A DNA stretch of 64,000 nucleotides. It comes from Toxotes chatareus. Taxonomy: Eukaryota > Chordata > Actinopteri > Toxotidae. Each line of letters starts with the position of its first letter. Position 1 is the first letter of the stretch. The notes under the pieces are model-generated. The model saw only the letters and a program-made list of their open reading frames with translations. It did not search any database and was not told the DNA's origin. Location: assembly GCA_016801885.1 (NCBI GenBank), contig CM028889.1, positions 20,280,001-20,344,000 on the forward strand, given 5' to 3'. Of the stretch, positions 12,701-24,482 are shown piece by piece. The position numbers were made by a program, and so were the translations under genes.

Positions 12701-15700
12701 GTTTTTGATGGTGTCTCAACTACAGAATGAAAACACACTGGGTGATCTATCGCCATGATGCATCTGTAGAGGAGATCATTGAGGATAGTTACATAAGGAT
12801 TTATGTAATCCATCTCAAGACAAAGGTCTTGCTTGGAGATGTATAGTTCTCCCTCATTCTTGTCTTAATACAGTTTTCACACAGGTGTATTTTATGGCTT
12901 TGAAAGATGGTGTGGCAAGTTTTGTGCATGATATACCCCATTTACCTCTATTGTATCTCCGTGAGTAAATATATTTAAACTGTGTGCAGCATGTTAAATG
13001 ATTTCTGTACCGATGCAGTCATTTGATGGAGGCTGCAGGGGGAGGGGCACAAAGCAGATACACTTTAAATCAGGAGATCGGTCGAGCACTCAGGTTGTGT
13101 GACTTCATGCCAAAAATAAAAAAATGTAGTCATCATTTGTATCAAAATTCAAAAAGACACTGGCCATGTGGTAAGTGTTAACGCTTTTTCATGTTCTTTT
13201 TAATTTATTTAATAAACAATAGGTGAGTATATTTTTTACTTCATGGGTTATGACTGCATTGTGTAATTTGGTAAGTATTTCACTTTGTTGTGTTTGATAA
13301 CTTATCTAAAAGAGTCTGTGCTCCTCAACCCATCAAGAACCACTTGCGTTGTAGAGTGGAAGGCGACTGAGGCCTCCTACAAAGAGGAAGAAGCAGCTTT
13401 GACTTCCATATAGACAACGATGAAAAACTCGCTGTGGTCAGATGGGCAGACAATAATACTTAAACCTTTTTTCTCCTCTTAAACCTCCCTCGAAAAGGTT
13501 GTCAGCCATTCTGGGATGCAGTTGTCTGCTGGCCTCATGCTGTCATTGGAGAAATGGTCCACAGAGGCTGTCCTGCAGTCTTCTCCCTCTTGAAAAACAA
13601 CACAGGTGACTAAAGGATCACATGATGGAAGTGGAAGGTGATGGGGGGGTTTCAGGCTGAGATAATGATGAGAGCAGCATGTTCACTAGTGAAGCAAAAT
13701 TAAGTTAAATTAATGTTCTAATTGAAGCAAAGGGTGTTTTTGATCCTGATGTGTTAATTTATTTATTTATTTATTCATTTAGTCATTTGTTTTGACATCA
13801 GGCATCCATGTTGGATATATCTGAGCTTTAAAAAAAGTCTTTTTCAGTCATAATTACAACTTGGATGATGACGTGAACACTATTTAGAAGTCAGAAAATT
13901 GTAATGATGCCTTCAATATCAGTATCCTAATTTTGAGTCATAAATTGAGTCATAAACAAAGGTACTGGACTAACTACAATTGTAGTTTGGTGATCAATTA
14001 AAAAATAAAGGATTACCAATGTCATTGAAATTCGTCTTGAGTGAACATGAATGTGTCTAGTACTTAATTTAAGTGTATTTTTATTTTAGTTCATTCGTTT
14101 TTAATGTAATTCTAAATTTGATTTGAAGATTATGGTGATCTTGTAACATTAAAATAAAACGTTTTAAATTTTTTGTCGCTCACAATATGTGTCACAGCCG
14201 CGGCAACATTTTCAGGTTGACAGCTGACTGCACGCTCCAGTGCACGCGATAAAGTGATGGCGGAACACAGAAAGCAGACGGCATTTTTTGGTTCGCTGCA
14301 GGTGGATAATTTGGATAGTTTGGATTTTTATTTCATAAATATGAGGAGGACTCAAATAGACACTGAGTATTTTTATTTGAAAGTTAGCATTAACCAAGCG
14401 TCTTTTGTTCGGAGTTCAAAATGTTTTTGTTACATACAGAAATAAAATTTCGTGTAGCAGTTTATTGATTTCATAAATGCAACACACTAGTTTTTTTTTA
14501 TACATAGCATACAGGTGAAAAAAAAACAAACAAAAACCGATATATGCAGTGTTATCCTCATTTTAGATGTCAAAGGGGTTTTGTGGCTCTTTCTCTTCTT
14601 GTGGGAGACTGTCCAAATGGCTCTTTGAGTATTTAAGGTTGCCAACCCCTGCTCTAGAGGAAAAATCAGAGGATCTCCAAACCCAGGAGGATTAATCCTC
14701 TGGAGACCACGATATAAAGCTTTGTTTCAGTCCATCCTCTGACTCTCTGTGGTGACTCTAATCTGAAGCTGAGTTGAATTCTTGATCTGTTCACCTCTCG
14801 CCTCAGGTTCAGTGAGCCGCAACTGTACCGCTGGAGGTTGGTCCAGGCCCTTTCCACCGTACCACATTGCCTGCAGTGTGGATGATGAAATTCCTGAGGT
14901 GAGAGTTGCTGGGGCATGGCTGATACAGAGGTCAGCCTGGGGAATCAAAGACTCCAGACAGAGTATAGAGGTCAGGGAGAAAATTAGAAACATGTCATGA
15001 CTAGCCCCTAAGGGGGCTGTTCTTTGAAGTCTTTTATTTTGTTTGGATCTCTTTTGTGGACATTTGGACCTTTTCAGATTCTTGTTTAGTTTAAGTTTTG
15101 TTCCCTGGTCCTGTTTTATTTTGAAATCATGGCCCTTGTGTATCTTGTCTTGTTCTACTTCCTGTCTTTGTCTTGTTTCCCTCCTTTTGTGATTGTCTGC
15201 CCCGCCCTAATTGGTTTCACCTGTTGCCCATTGCCTTGTGTATTTAAGTCTTGTTATTTCGCTGTGTTCTGGTTGGTTTGTCTGTGTTCCATGCCCGAGT
15301 CAGTTTCCTTGCCAGACTGTGTGTCTTCCCCGTGATGGTTCCCGTACCTGTGTCTTGCATTTTTTTCCCCACTTCATGGACTTACCTTGGTTTCCTCTGT
15401 TTGCAAGTAAGAACATTTTGTATTTTCGTTTGGTTTGGTCTCTGAGTATTTTTTCTCCTGCATGGATGATTTTTGGTTGTTTGACTTTTGTTCCCTGGAT
15501 ATGGATATATATGCAGATATGGAAACTGTCAGCAAAGAGCTTTCCGAGGTCTTATTTCGTCTGGGTAGACTGCTTGAGCTCCAGGAGCAGGCCACAAGCT
15601 ACTGGGAGAAAGAATTAGTCCGGGAATTACTCAGAACACTCGTTTTAGAAAAACCCTGGCTTGTGGAGATGTATCCAAAGCTAGCTGTACCATTGGGGGT

Positions 15701-18700
15701 GTTCGTATCAGATCCAGCTCTGGTTGACACCCAAGGTTTTAAAAGCAAACTGGTCAAGCACCTCGGGAGTAATATAATTCCCCGGCCAGCCTCCCAGTCA
15801 GCTAGCCTCTGGCCAACTAGCCTCCAGCCAGTCTCCCATGTCCCTGCATCGGGGATCCCAGCCACGTCTCCAGTCGGCGGCCCGACTGACACCTGCTTCA
15901 CGTTTCCTGTCAGCAGTCCGGCCGTCACCTGCTCTTCGTCTCCGGACGGCGGCCCGGCCGACATCTCCTCCTCGCCTCCAGTCGGCGGTCCAGTCGACGT
16001 CTTCCCCTCGTCTCCAGTCGGTGGTCCGGCCGACGGCAGCTCAACGACTCCAGTCTGCGGTCCAGTCGACACCTGCTCCCTCATCTCTGGTGGAAATTCA
16101 TCTTCGCCGTTGTCATCCTCCAGCTTCACCTCCAGTGGTGGCTCGTCTTCGCCGCCGTCGCCCTACAGGTTGGCCATCTGAGCTGCTCCACGCCTCTGGT
16201 TGGCCTCCCAAGCGCCTCCACCTGGGGTTTCCTGTTCTGCCCTGATTCAACCTCCAGGTCGTCCACCTGAGGTCTCCCACCTCCCTCCCCAGCTACCTGA
16301 TTGCTGGCCCCTGTCTCCCTCCTCCAGACCCCCTCCACCCTCCCTGTGTAGTGTATCAGGTCTGACTGTGGGCCGTCTGGAATCCGGCCCTTAAGGGGGG
16401 GGTGTACTGTCATGACTAGCCCCTAAGGGGGCTGTTCTTTGAAGTCTTTTATTTTGTTTGGATCTCTTTTGTGGACATTTGGACCTTTTCAGATTCTTGT
16501 TTAGTTTAAGTTTTGTTCCCTGGTCCTGTTTTATTTTGAAATCATGGCCCTTGTGTATCTTGTCTTGTTCTACTTCCTGTCTTTGTCTTGTTTCCCTCCT
16601 TTTGTGATTGCCTGCCCCGCCCTAATTGGTTTCACCTGTTGCCCATTGCCTTGTGTATTTAAGTCTTGTTATTTCCCTGTGTTCTGGTTGGTTCGTCTGT
16701 GTTCCATGCCTGAGTCTGTTTCCTTGCCTGAGTGTGTGTCTTCCCCGTGATGGTTCCCGTACCTGTGTCTTGCATTTTTTTCCCCACCTCATGGACTTAC
16801 CTTGGTTTCCTCTGTTTGCAAGTAAGAACGTTTTGTATTTTCGTTTGGTTTGGTCTCTGAGTATTTTTCTCCTGCGTGGATGATTTTTGGTTGTTTGACT
16901 TTTGTTCCCTGGCCCTGGACACTTCCAGTGATTTTTGGTTCGTTAAAAGACTAAGTTACTCCTAGTTATTGCTTTTGGGTCCTGGCCTGATCCCTAGTCT
17001 TAGCATAACAAAACAGGAGGAGAAGCTGCAGGAACAAGGAGACAGCCAAGAGAAAAAGGGAACATGCCCTGTTTCAGCTTCAGAAATCGACACACCAAAC
17101 AAGCTAAATTAGAACGGAAAAATGTACCATGTTTCAAGAGCTCCTTGTCAGAATTTTTAGTGAAGTTTGTCAGATTATAATGAAATGCTGCAATTTTTTT
17201 TCTGGCTTGTTGAGATTCAGATTGGCTCACTGCCTCTTAAGAGTAGAGAAGAAAATCTATTCAAACATTCATGTGCATCATGTGAAAATACTTTTGCAGG
17301 GCAGTAAGTGAATTAAATGTCACCCATCAGGTAATAGCTGAAATTATCTTGTTTCACAAAGAGAGAATGGTGCGTAACTGTACTGAGCACAGTTTTTGGT
17401 GGATAATAATGAGAAAACCACTTTTGGTGCTATATAGAGCAGCAGTTGAAATTATCTTTCAAGTTTTACACAAGCATGGGTGGAAATCCACTAATTACAC
17501 CTTCTGATGTTACTGTATTTGAGTAGCTTTTTCATGTACTTTTTTTTTGAGTTGATCCAGTTGTCTCCTTAGTCCAGTCTTACTGCCATTAGACACAGCC
17601 TCTAAATATGGAAAAAGCTTTTACGTTGCAGTCATCTCTTCAATACAGCTGAGTCTCAAGCTAGTCTGCAATTTGGTCTCATTTTGAGACATTACATTCA
17701 TTTTGAAGCCTGACAGCATTTTGAAAAGCTTTGATATTTGAGTATAACGACCTTTCATTCAAAATCTTCTTTCTCATCTTGCTTTTAGACCGAAGAGTCA
17801 TACTTTGCCACTGTGAAGCTGGTATACACCATCGGCTACAGCATTTCTCTGGTGGTGCTGGTTGTTGCTGTGTTGATCCTGTTGCTATTCAGGTAGGAAC
17901 AGATTTTGTTAAAATAAGTTCACATTGTCACAGGCAGGGTTTGAATCCATTTTCCATCAGTATATATAATTTTTCACTCACATATAGAGAAATCTAAAAC
18001 CACCAAACTGTGGTTTTATGGGGAGTTATATAAGTTCTTGGCTTAATACTTAGCATGCAGACACAATAGTGGTGTCAGTCTTTTCATCTAACTCTCGAGA
18101 AAGCTGATAACCGTATTAACTGTCATTTACCATATTATACTATTATTTCAGAGCCATTGACTCAAAATCCCCCAAACTGTCATGAAAAAAGCTGTGATAG
18201 TCTTATGATGCAAAAAAACAAAACAAAACAAATTACCATCATTTTCCATCTCATTATCTTTTGCATGCTGCTCCTTTCTCTGTTGGTTGTACCCCTCAGC
18301 TCCAATATTGTCCTTCTTGGAGTTTGGTGCTCTTTGACATGGTGTGGATCTAGCAGGTCCTATAGTCCGCTCAAGGGTCTCCTCACACTCGCCCGCCCAG
18401 CGCTTTGGTTCACTGGATTAACAGAAACAGGAGCATGCAGAAAATGTTTTCTTTTTTTTGTGTGTATGGTGTGGTTTTTATAAAGCCAGTTTGTTTGCCA
18501 TGAAATCACTTTGAAATGATACCACCACAACATCACTTCCATTCATTCATTCATCCATCAGCTATACCGCTTATCCTGTGAGGGTCGCGGGGTGGTTGGA
18601 GCCAATCCCAGCTGACACTGGTTGAGAGAAGGGGTACACCCTGGACAGGTCCATCACTTCCATGTACTTTTTTTTATTCTTTTTTAATGGTTTTATTCAC

Positions 18701-21700
18701 TTGGTTTGGTTTCCCTTTTACATTTTTTTCCTTTCACCATTTTTGACTCAAAACTGACATGACTTTGCCTATTTTTTCAACAGGAGGTTGCGATGTGCCA
18801 GGAACTTCATTCACATCCAGCTGTTCATTACATTTATCCTGAAAGCTGTGGCGGTGTTCATAAAGGATACTACTTTGTTCTCAAGTGACGACATCAACCA
18901 CTGCACCCTTTCCACAGTAAGTTAATGACGTTGAGGACAAGAGGTTCTCAGCTGTATTAAGAAAATGATCTGTGCCGATATCCTTGTTCTCATAGTTACG
19001 CACAGCCCTCATCACGTATTGCTTGCATGTCTCCTTTTTCATACTAATCCCTTCTTACAACTCGTTTTTGGTCCTTTTCCTTCCTGTTTGTTTCTGTCAG
19101 TTTGCCTGTAAGGCCTCTGTGGTCTTCTGTCACTACTGTGTAATGGCAAATTTTTTCTGGCTCCTGGTGGAGGCGCTGTACCTCAATTCCCTGCTGCTCT
19201 CCTCCTTCTATCACAGCCGCCGATGCCTGTGGGGTCTCAGCCTGCTGGGATGGGGTGAGTAACCTTGACGTGCAGTTTCCCCAGCTTTTGTTATGCTGAG
19301 CAGCAGACTAAATTTTGAAAAGGTCTTATAAATGTCTGCCAAGTATAGTAGTTCTATGGCACGCTGCTATATGTAGCATGCCATAGAACACTCCCTTCAT
19401 ACTGACCACCATTTGTTGCACCATTTTTATTCTGTAGTCTGTAAAAAAAAAAAAAAATCTCAAACAGTGGTATGTAGTAGAAGATTATAAAGTAAGGGGC
19501 CTTAAAAAAAATAGATCATTTGTATTTTACAGATACTTGAGTTTTCATCTCTGTATCCAATGTATGTTGGATCAAGGTGGGTTATAAAAATTATGTGACC
19601 ATTTTTGACATGCTAAAATCAACATGTATAACATGTTTTCTGTGCAGAATGTTTGAAAAGTTTGTGAATGTAGTCAAGTCCTTATTAGTTTTGCAGTGCT
19701 GCTTACTCTGTTTATGCAGCCAGTACATTATGTGCAGTATGAGTTGGTGCTTTTTTGATCTCAGAAAATTGATGTCTTTTTTATCAATATTCCTATAATT
19801 TGATGGCCTAGAGAGTGTTATTCTTCTTGCACTGTCATGTTTCCAGTCCATCAAACTTTTGTTGAAGATATGAAGCTTTTTTTTTTTTTTTTTTTTCTGG
19901 TCAGTGACCAGCGATTATCTACAAAGAATAAAATGACTATTTTTGTTCATATGTCATACGAGGTTCCCTACGGTAAATGCTGCTATATCTCGGTTATTTT
20001 AAAAAGCAGCTTTGCAGTTTCGCAGTATTTTGACATTTACTTTATGTAGCTACAGTCACTCACTGAAATTGTGACCTTTAACTACTGCCAAATAGTGTGT
20101 GTTAAATGTAGTTCAGAAATTTATCATACGTACTAAAATTCACTGGAACATACACTGTCCTCCAAGATCAGATTACTGATGAGACATATTGAGATGGACA
20201 GTTGAAATAGTTTGCTTCCATTTGAGGTTTATTATAGTTCTGTGTTTTAAAGGACTTTCACAACAGTCTTTAGGGACAACAACAAGTAAAGAGACTGCTA
20301 TTGGCAAACATCCCCCAGCTAATTATTTTAATACAGCCAGAAGCTCTTCTGGCTCAGTGGCATCAACTGTAATTACCAAACAAACTGAATTAAAGTTTAC
20401 ATCCCTGTGGTAGTCACTCCCGTTTTAGTTGATTATATTCGTCGGTTGAATATTTCTTCAAAAAAAAAAAACAACCAAAAATTTCTTAAGAACTTTAATT
20501 AAATGAAAGTGGTCAGTGCGATACAGTATCAGGCTGCTCACTCACTGCCATGTGCCAAGTACAATGAATGTACAGGAACCTGTCTCAGTGGTAGTGAGGC
20601 AAGAACAGTTGTACACATACACCACAATAGCCTGTTAATTATTGCGTTTACTTTGAGTTCTTGCTGCACAGATCAATGCAGAGGATAGAAAAGTTGGCAT
20701 TCAGCTAACAGGATCGGACACTAGTAACTCTAATAATGATTCAGCCTGCTCAGTCTGTATTGATTGCATCTCACTGACATTACTTTTGGTTTTCTCCCTT
20801 TATTTTGTTTCCTGCAGGTGTACCTGTGCTCTTCATCATCCTGTGGATTGGATCCAGGATGTATTTTGAGGACACAGAGTTTGTATAAACTTCCTCTACC
20901 ATTTCCATCTCCACAAGCACAATTATTTCTTACAGACATTTCCAGGATACTGCAACAGATTTATCAGTGTCCAAGACTGCAACCTGAAGTAAGAGGTGCA
21001 ACAGTTAAAACCACAGTGTGGCACTATGGCATTTTTTTACATGTGGAAATATACTTACTTAATGTACTTACCTTTTAAATGCACTTAGAATTTGCACTCC
21101 CTCCATACTCACCAACATTTGTTGCTTGTTAGGGGGTTATTTTTATCTTGCAGTCAGCTGAACTCATTGTCCTTCACCCTGGAACAGAACTTGCACAGAC
21201 TGATTAAAGTGCCTATTTCAAAATGTCTTTTCACACAGATGCTGGGACATCAACGAGGATTCGCCCTATTGGTGGATCATCAAGGGACCAATTGTTGTGT
21301 CTATAACGGTAAATTCCCCCATTGTGCTGAAACAAACAAAATGATGGACCCTTAATTATGAACCTAGTAGATTACAAATTGTTATGCAGATGGTTTGTTT
21401 GCTTTTGTTTTTATTGATGGGTTCTGAGAAAGGATCTGAAATAACTTCTTTTGTGTACATTAGAATAGCAAATCCAAAACTGCCCTCACTCCAGTCATGG
21501 CCAGTTACACACCTGGCTGCCCATATTGTTGCCATGGCATTGTCATAAGCGACATTTGGTATAATACCCGTCAAGGCTTTAGCCCAATAAAGCTGAACAT
21601 CATTTTTTAATTTTGTATTCTTGCTGTTTTTTTCAACAGGTCAATTTTATGCTTTTCATGAACATCATCAGAATCCTAATACAAAAGCTCAATCCTCGGC

Positions 21701-24482
21701 TGATCCAGTTCAATAACTCCTCTCAGTACAGGTAATCCTTTAGGTGCAGACACAATTGTATTGAGTTCAGTCACTCATACTGTGAATGAGTGACTGAACT
21801 CTGCAGAGGTACAGTATCTTAAACTTGTCATTACTGAATTCTGAATACAGGAAGACCTTGAAAAAGAGGAGGTCCATTTTAGCCAGAAATTACCAATTGT
21901 AAGGATTCATTAGGCCTAACATTTGCTTTATCAAATGTGGCTTTCATCTTTTCCTCACACCACCTTGCATTTTCAAAGTTGCAGCTGTGACTTGTTTATC
22001 TTGAACTGTTTTCTGCTTTTTTTTAGTCTGATGGGCAGATTGAAATAATTTTTCCCTCTCTTTGAAACTTTTCCCCTCTGATAAGGAGACACTTTGATGT
22101 TGGAAAAGATGCCAGTTGTGTGAAAACTGTTGCTACACCACTGTGGGCAATGTATAATTCATTGAGTCACCACTGAACCACAAACTAGTCAGTCTGGCCA
22201 CGTCTACCTTTCGTCTTCCCTGCTATCCATTTATTGATAAGATATGCAATAAATGGCTCCCCCAGGTAGCTTCATCTCCTGCATCTTGTTTCTTTGTTTC
22301 TGTGCAACAGACGCCTGACTAAGTCCACCCTCCTCCTCATCCCTTTGTTTGGTACTCACTACATGTTCTTCAATTTTCTGCCTGACTACTTCAGTGTTAA
22401 CCTGCGCCTCTGTATCGAGCTCTGCATGGGATCCTTCCAGGTACACACATGGACTGTACAGTGTAAACACTCAGTATTCTGACAGCCATATATTGTGGGT
22501 GCTCAAACACCCTGAAAACGCACCCACACTCTTTAGGGTAATGCATGTTGTAATGCACCCTCATTGGTTGTCTGATCAGTGACCGTGGGAGTAAATCAAA
22601 GTGCATCAAATTTAGACATTATCCTGAATAAATTCATTCTTCACAGTACTAGTCCTAATTTGAAAGTTGAAATTGAAAATTAGATTATTGGATTTATGAG
22701 TCTTAATTTACAAATGTGTAAATAATTGGTTCAATGGAAAGGTACTGAAATTTCAACTTGAAATTCTCCAGATGACGTATGTAAAAAGGCTGTACTTAGG
22801 CACAGTGGTGCTTTGAACTAAATGGTAATATCAGCATGCTAACATACATTGCTGACATGCTGATATTTACCAGATGGAATGTTTTCCATGATCACCATCT
22901 TTGTTTAGCCTGGTAGCATGCTAACAGTTGCTAATTGCCACCAAATCCAATAGGAGCATAATTAGTTCTAGAAGTAGAGCTGCAAGCTTAGTTAAAACAG
23001 ATTTAATACTACGTTGCTTGAAAAAGCTTACTAAAGAATGTATTGATACGTTAATTAGTGTAAAGGGGCTTAGCTGTGCTGGGATTTGAAGGGAGCTTGG
23101 CACATGGTGTTTATATCTGCCAGAGACATAGAAAAGTCAAATGGCTTCTTCCACTTCATGTCACATCTGGCACAAGCTGATTTGGTAGCCAGTTCTCCAA
23201 ATTGGATTTTGTTCCTATAACCCTTCCTGTAGAGAATTCAAATTAATTTGGCAGAGAGCTGTGAAATAAGTATGAAATCTATTTATTCTGCTCTTGTTTG
23301 CTGGATGTGTGAGTGAAACATAATAGATTTTCCTGACCTGTTTTTTAAGTCCCATTCTTCAGCCTATCAGCTCTCATTAGTGTCTGACATTTAAGCTGTC
23401 TCCACATGAGCAACCTTTTAATGACGCGTACTAGTCCTAAATGTTGATGATTAATATCCTCTTTCTTACAGGGGCTCCTTGTAGCAATTCTCTATTGCTT
23501 TCTGAATCAAGAGGTCAGTACCAACCACACCACTCAACCATTCACTAAAACATATTGAGCAAATCACACAGAACGTTTACGGCTCTTTGTTGCATAATAA
23601 ACCTGTGTACCCAGATCATATTCCAGGAAGGGGTGAGTGCTTTGGAGTTGTCAGGGCTTAAAACGCAAATTGATCTGCCACTTCTCTCCCCCTCATTGCA
23701 TAAGAGAAGGACCCCGAGCACTTATGCAACCACCAAGGTTAATGTGAGGCCAACCCCAGACAGTCTGAGGGCTACACCACTCTGTGTTTTACATTCACTA
23801 TAAAAATAGCTCAAAATCCATGTGTTTGGTGCATTATGGCTGCACGGGTAACCTTTGGAAGTCACTGAATTATCATTTAGACAAATGGGTTAGTTCATTC
23901 AATCTAACTCTATATTCTATTGTATTGAATTGAAAGTTGTGGTTTATCAGTGAATATTATTCTGATGCCAGGGCAAATTCATGATTTCTAGTGCTAATGC
24001 TAATTTCACTGGTATCCCAATTATAAATCAAATGATAGCTTACTGCCAAATAAAATGACATCATCTCTACAAGGAGAACAAATTGTAATTTTGTGATTAG
24101 GTTTTACATATCAACAATGTGTTACTATGGACTAGTTTAGCACACAACCCTTGTTAAAACAGCAAATTGTCATTTTAACAGTTTAACTTGTCGTGATTAA
24201 GGAAAGATGTACGAATGGTTTTGATTTTCTCGTCTAACTCCTCTGAAGAAAACGAGCATATTTCTCAAAATGTCAAGTTAGTACTTTAAGTATATTTTAT
24301 TGCTACACTGCCTAAGCATATGAAATAAAACAAGTTATTTGGGGGTTTTTTTTCTGTGCATGTATATGTGTGTTTGACAGGTCCAGAAAGAGGTCCACAT
24401 GCAGTGGCTGAGATGGCAGGAGAGGAGCTATGGGGTGGTGTCACCTGCTGCAAAAGGCAGCCAGATGGACACACCCTTCTAG
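5639..24482 (+). CDS. ghrhr: GHRH-receptor-family class B GPCR, complete (415 aa)
   Basis: Thirteen coding exons join without a break: 5639-5692, 12484-12589, 13498-13605, 14807-14898, 17789-17892, 18784-18916, 19101-19254, 20818-20878, 21239-21308, 21640-21731, 22311-22440, 23472-23513, 24381-24482. The 108, 154, 61, 70, 92, 130 and 42-nt exons match the class B pattern. The product has a signal peptide (MLRLHIRGIFLTLCLAQ) and a hormone-binding ectodomain (HPECEYIFQLEKEE, WDAVVCWP, NCTAGGWSRPFPPYH), then seven helices with FLLVEALYLN-type TM3, SPYWWIIKGP in ECL2, RRLTKSTLLLIPLFG and NFLPD. These last motifs favour GHRHR over VIPR1 or secretin receptors. GHRHR couples to Gs in pituitary somatotrophs. 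Fish also have a close GHRHR-like (PRP) receptor, so the paralogue is unresolved. Exon 8 uses a weak donor (GTTTGT). The C-tail is short, with KEVHMQWLRW in helix 8. Confidence 0.85.
6667..6709. repeat. (TG)n microsatellite
   Basis: A perfect run of about 21 TG units in intron 1 of the GHRHR-like gene. It creates spurious poly-Thr-His reading frames on the minus strand. Confidence 0.95.
7505..8010. mobile_element. MITE-like element with long imperfect terminal inverted repeats
   Basis: The left end (TTTGACATTTTAGGAAACAC and about 70 further bases) is an imperfect reverse complement of the right end (reading inward from CATTTCCCAAAATATCAAAC). Both arms contain the AGTT-AG...CTCAT block. I recall this pattern, with GCGTATTTCCCAAAATGTC, as a very common non-coding repeat in percomorph fish. 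Fragments of the right arm also occur at about 18066-18115 and 24225-24285. It has no coding capacity. Confidence 0.6.
9667..9708. other. Perfect 19-bp hairpin with 4-base loop
   Basis: The arm at 9667-9685 (AAAATAGCAGAGCACAAAT) is the exact reverse complement of 9690-9708, with loop CTGC. The complementarity stops at both outer ends, so this is not part of a longer visible palindrome. It could be a small inverted-repeat insertion or a structured intronic RNA. A microRNA precursor would normally have a larger loop and some bulges. Confidence 0.7.
14100..14659. mobile_element. hAT-type transposon fragment, right end preserved
   Basis: The right edge reads ATGGCTCTTTGAGTATTTAA then GGTTGCCAACCCCTG, a hAT-type terminal inverted repeat. 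It is followed by CTCTAGAG at 14652-14659, an 8-bp palindrome typical of hAT target duplications. The matching left terminus was not found, so the left boundary given is a guess and the element is probably 5'-truncated. The short frame MMAEHRKQTAFFGSLQ near 14254 may be transposase-related, but this is not certain. Confidence 0.5.
14993..15498 (+). repeat. 5' LTR, 3'-truncated
   Basis: Nearly identical to 16408-16915 and to the solo LTR at 33483. Homology stops after GTTCCCTGG, so the last ~100 bases of the LTR are missing. The frames beginning MALVYLVLFYFLSLSC recur in every LTR copy and are by-products of the LTR sequence, not genes. Confidence 0.85.
15501..16181 (+). CDS. Gag-like ORF with 12-residue Pro/Gly/Ser repeats inside the LTR element
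   Basis: An open frame of 226 codons starts MDIYADMETVSKELSEVL. Its first ~95 residues are predicted largely helical and acidic (LGRLLELQEQATSYWEKEL, LEKPWLVEMYPKLA), as in small gag-type proteins. It then becomes Pro/Ser-rich, with six consecutive 12-residue units of the PVGGPxD type encoded by 36-bp repeats at about 15870-16085. No zinc knuckle, protease or polymerase motif follows. Its place between two LTRs supports an element-encoded protein. The gag label is inference, since no similarity search was possible. The minus-strand 176-codon frame over the same bases is a shadow. Confidence 0.45.
   Translation: MDIYADMETVSKELSEVLFRLGRLLELQEQATSYWEKELVRELLRTLVLEKPWLVEMYPKLAVPLGVFVSDPALVDTQGFKSKLVKHLGSNIIPRPASQSASLWPTSLQPVSHVPASGIPATSPVGGPTDTCFTFPVSSPAVTCSSSPDGGPADISSSPPVGGPVDVFPSSPVGGPADGSSTTPVCGPVDTCSLISGGNSSSPLSSSSFTSSGGSSSPPSPYRLAI
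16408..17010 (+). repeat. 3' LTR
   Basis: A complete 603-bp LTR with TG...CA ends, preceded by the polypurine tract. It differs from the 618-bp solo LTR at 33483 mainly by a deletion of about 15 bp near its 3' end (the GCCTGTCTTGGGG segment). Confidence 0.85.
18541..18660. repeat. Teleost-type interspersed repeat fragment
   Basis: A (ATTC)n lead is followed by CTATACCGCTTATCC, GTCGCGGGGTGG and GGGTACACCCTGGACAGGT. I recognise this pattern as a very common fish retroposon-associated sequence. It lies in intron 5 of the GHRHR-like gene and breaks off abruptly. Family not assigned. Confidence 0.6.
19351..19389. repeat. Imperfect hairpin in intron 7 of the GHRHR-like gene
   Basis: GTTCTATGGCA (19351-19361) pairs with TGCCATAGAAC (19379-19389), and an inner GCT/AGC pairing follows after one mismatch. 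The sequence just 3' of it (CACTCCCTTCATACT...CATTTGTTGC) recurs in similar form at about 21087-21125, which suggests a small repeated element. Confidence 0.5.
21763..21801. repeat. Perfect 16-bp hairpin just after exon 10 of the GHRHR-like gene
   Basis: GAGTTCAGTCACTCAT at 21763-21778 is the exact reverse complement of 21786-21801, with a 7-base spacer (ACTGTGA). It begins 31 bases past the exon 10 donor, close enough to affect donor accessibility in the pre-mRNA. No function is known to me. Confidence 0.7.
22827..22867. repeat. Inverted repeat with GCTAACAT-type fish repeat
   Basis: AATATCAGCATG (22827-22838) is the reverse complement of CATGCTGATATT (22856-22867). The surrounding GCATGCTAACA units continue to about 22932. 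Such GCTAACATGCTAA sequences are frequent in fish introns and are probably transposon-derived. Confidence 0.5.

Larger units (their letters stand above)
14993..17010 (+). mobile_element. Ty3/Gypsy-like non-autonomous LTR element in intron 4 of the GHRHR-like gene
   Basis: The element starts TGTCATGACTAG and ends TAGCATAACA. It is flanked by AAACA on both sides (14988-14992 and 17011-17015), a 5-bp target duplication. A polypurine tract (AAGGGGGGGG, then TGTAC) precedes the 3' LTR. The 5' LTR matches the 3' LTR only to about 15498 and lacks its last ~100 bases, and no primer-binding site is seen after it. No protease, reverse transcriptase or integrase is present. It sits 94 bases downstream of exon 4 in the sense direction. 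Confidence 0.8.

Noticed and set aside
13971..13987. AACTACAATTGTAGTT palindrome as a regulatory site
   Set aside because: A 16-bp palindrome in AT-rich intronic DNA is expected by chance at this scale and has no supporting context.
15129..15335. Hydrophobic ORF starting MALVYLVLFYFLSLSC, also at 16544-16750 and 33619-33825
   Set aside because: It recurs in all three LTR copies at the same position and has no gene context. It is an open frame within the LTR, not a membrane protein gene.
15599..16129. 176-codon minus-strand ORF rich in GPPTG
   Set aside because: It is the antisense shadow of the 36-bp repeats in the plus-strand gag-like ORF; GC-rich tandem repeats keep several frames open.
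5639..24482. VIPR1 as the identity of the class B GPCR
   Set aside because: The ectodomain HPEC/QL/CLQ and GCxxxWDxxxCWP motifs, SPYWWIIKGPIV and NFLPD match GHRHR better than VIPR1 from memory, although fyco1 linkage would have suited VIPR1.
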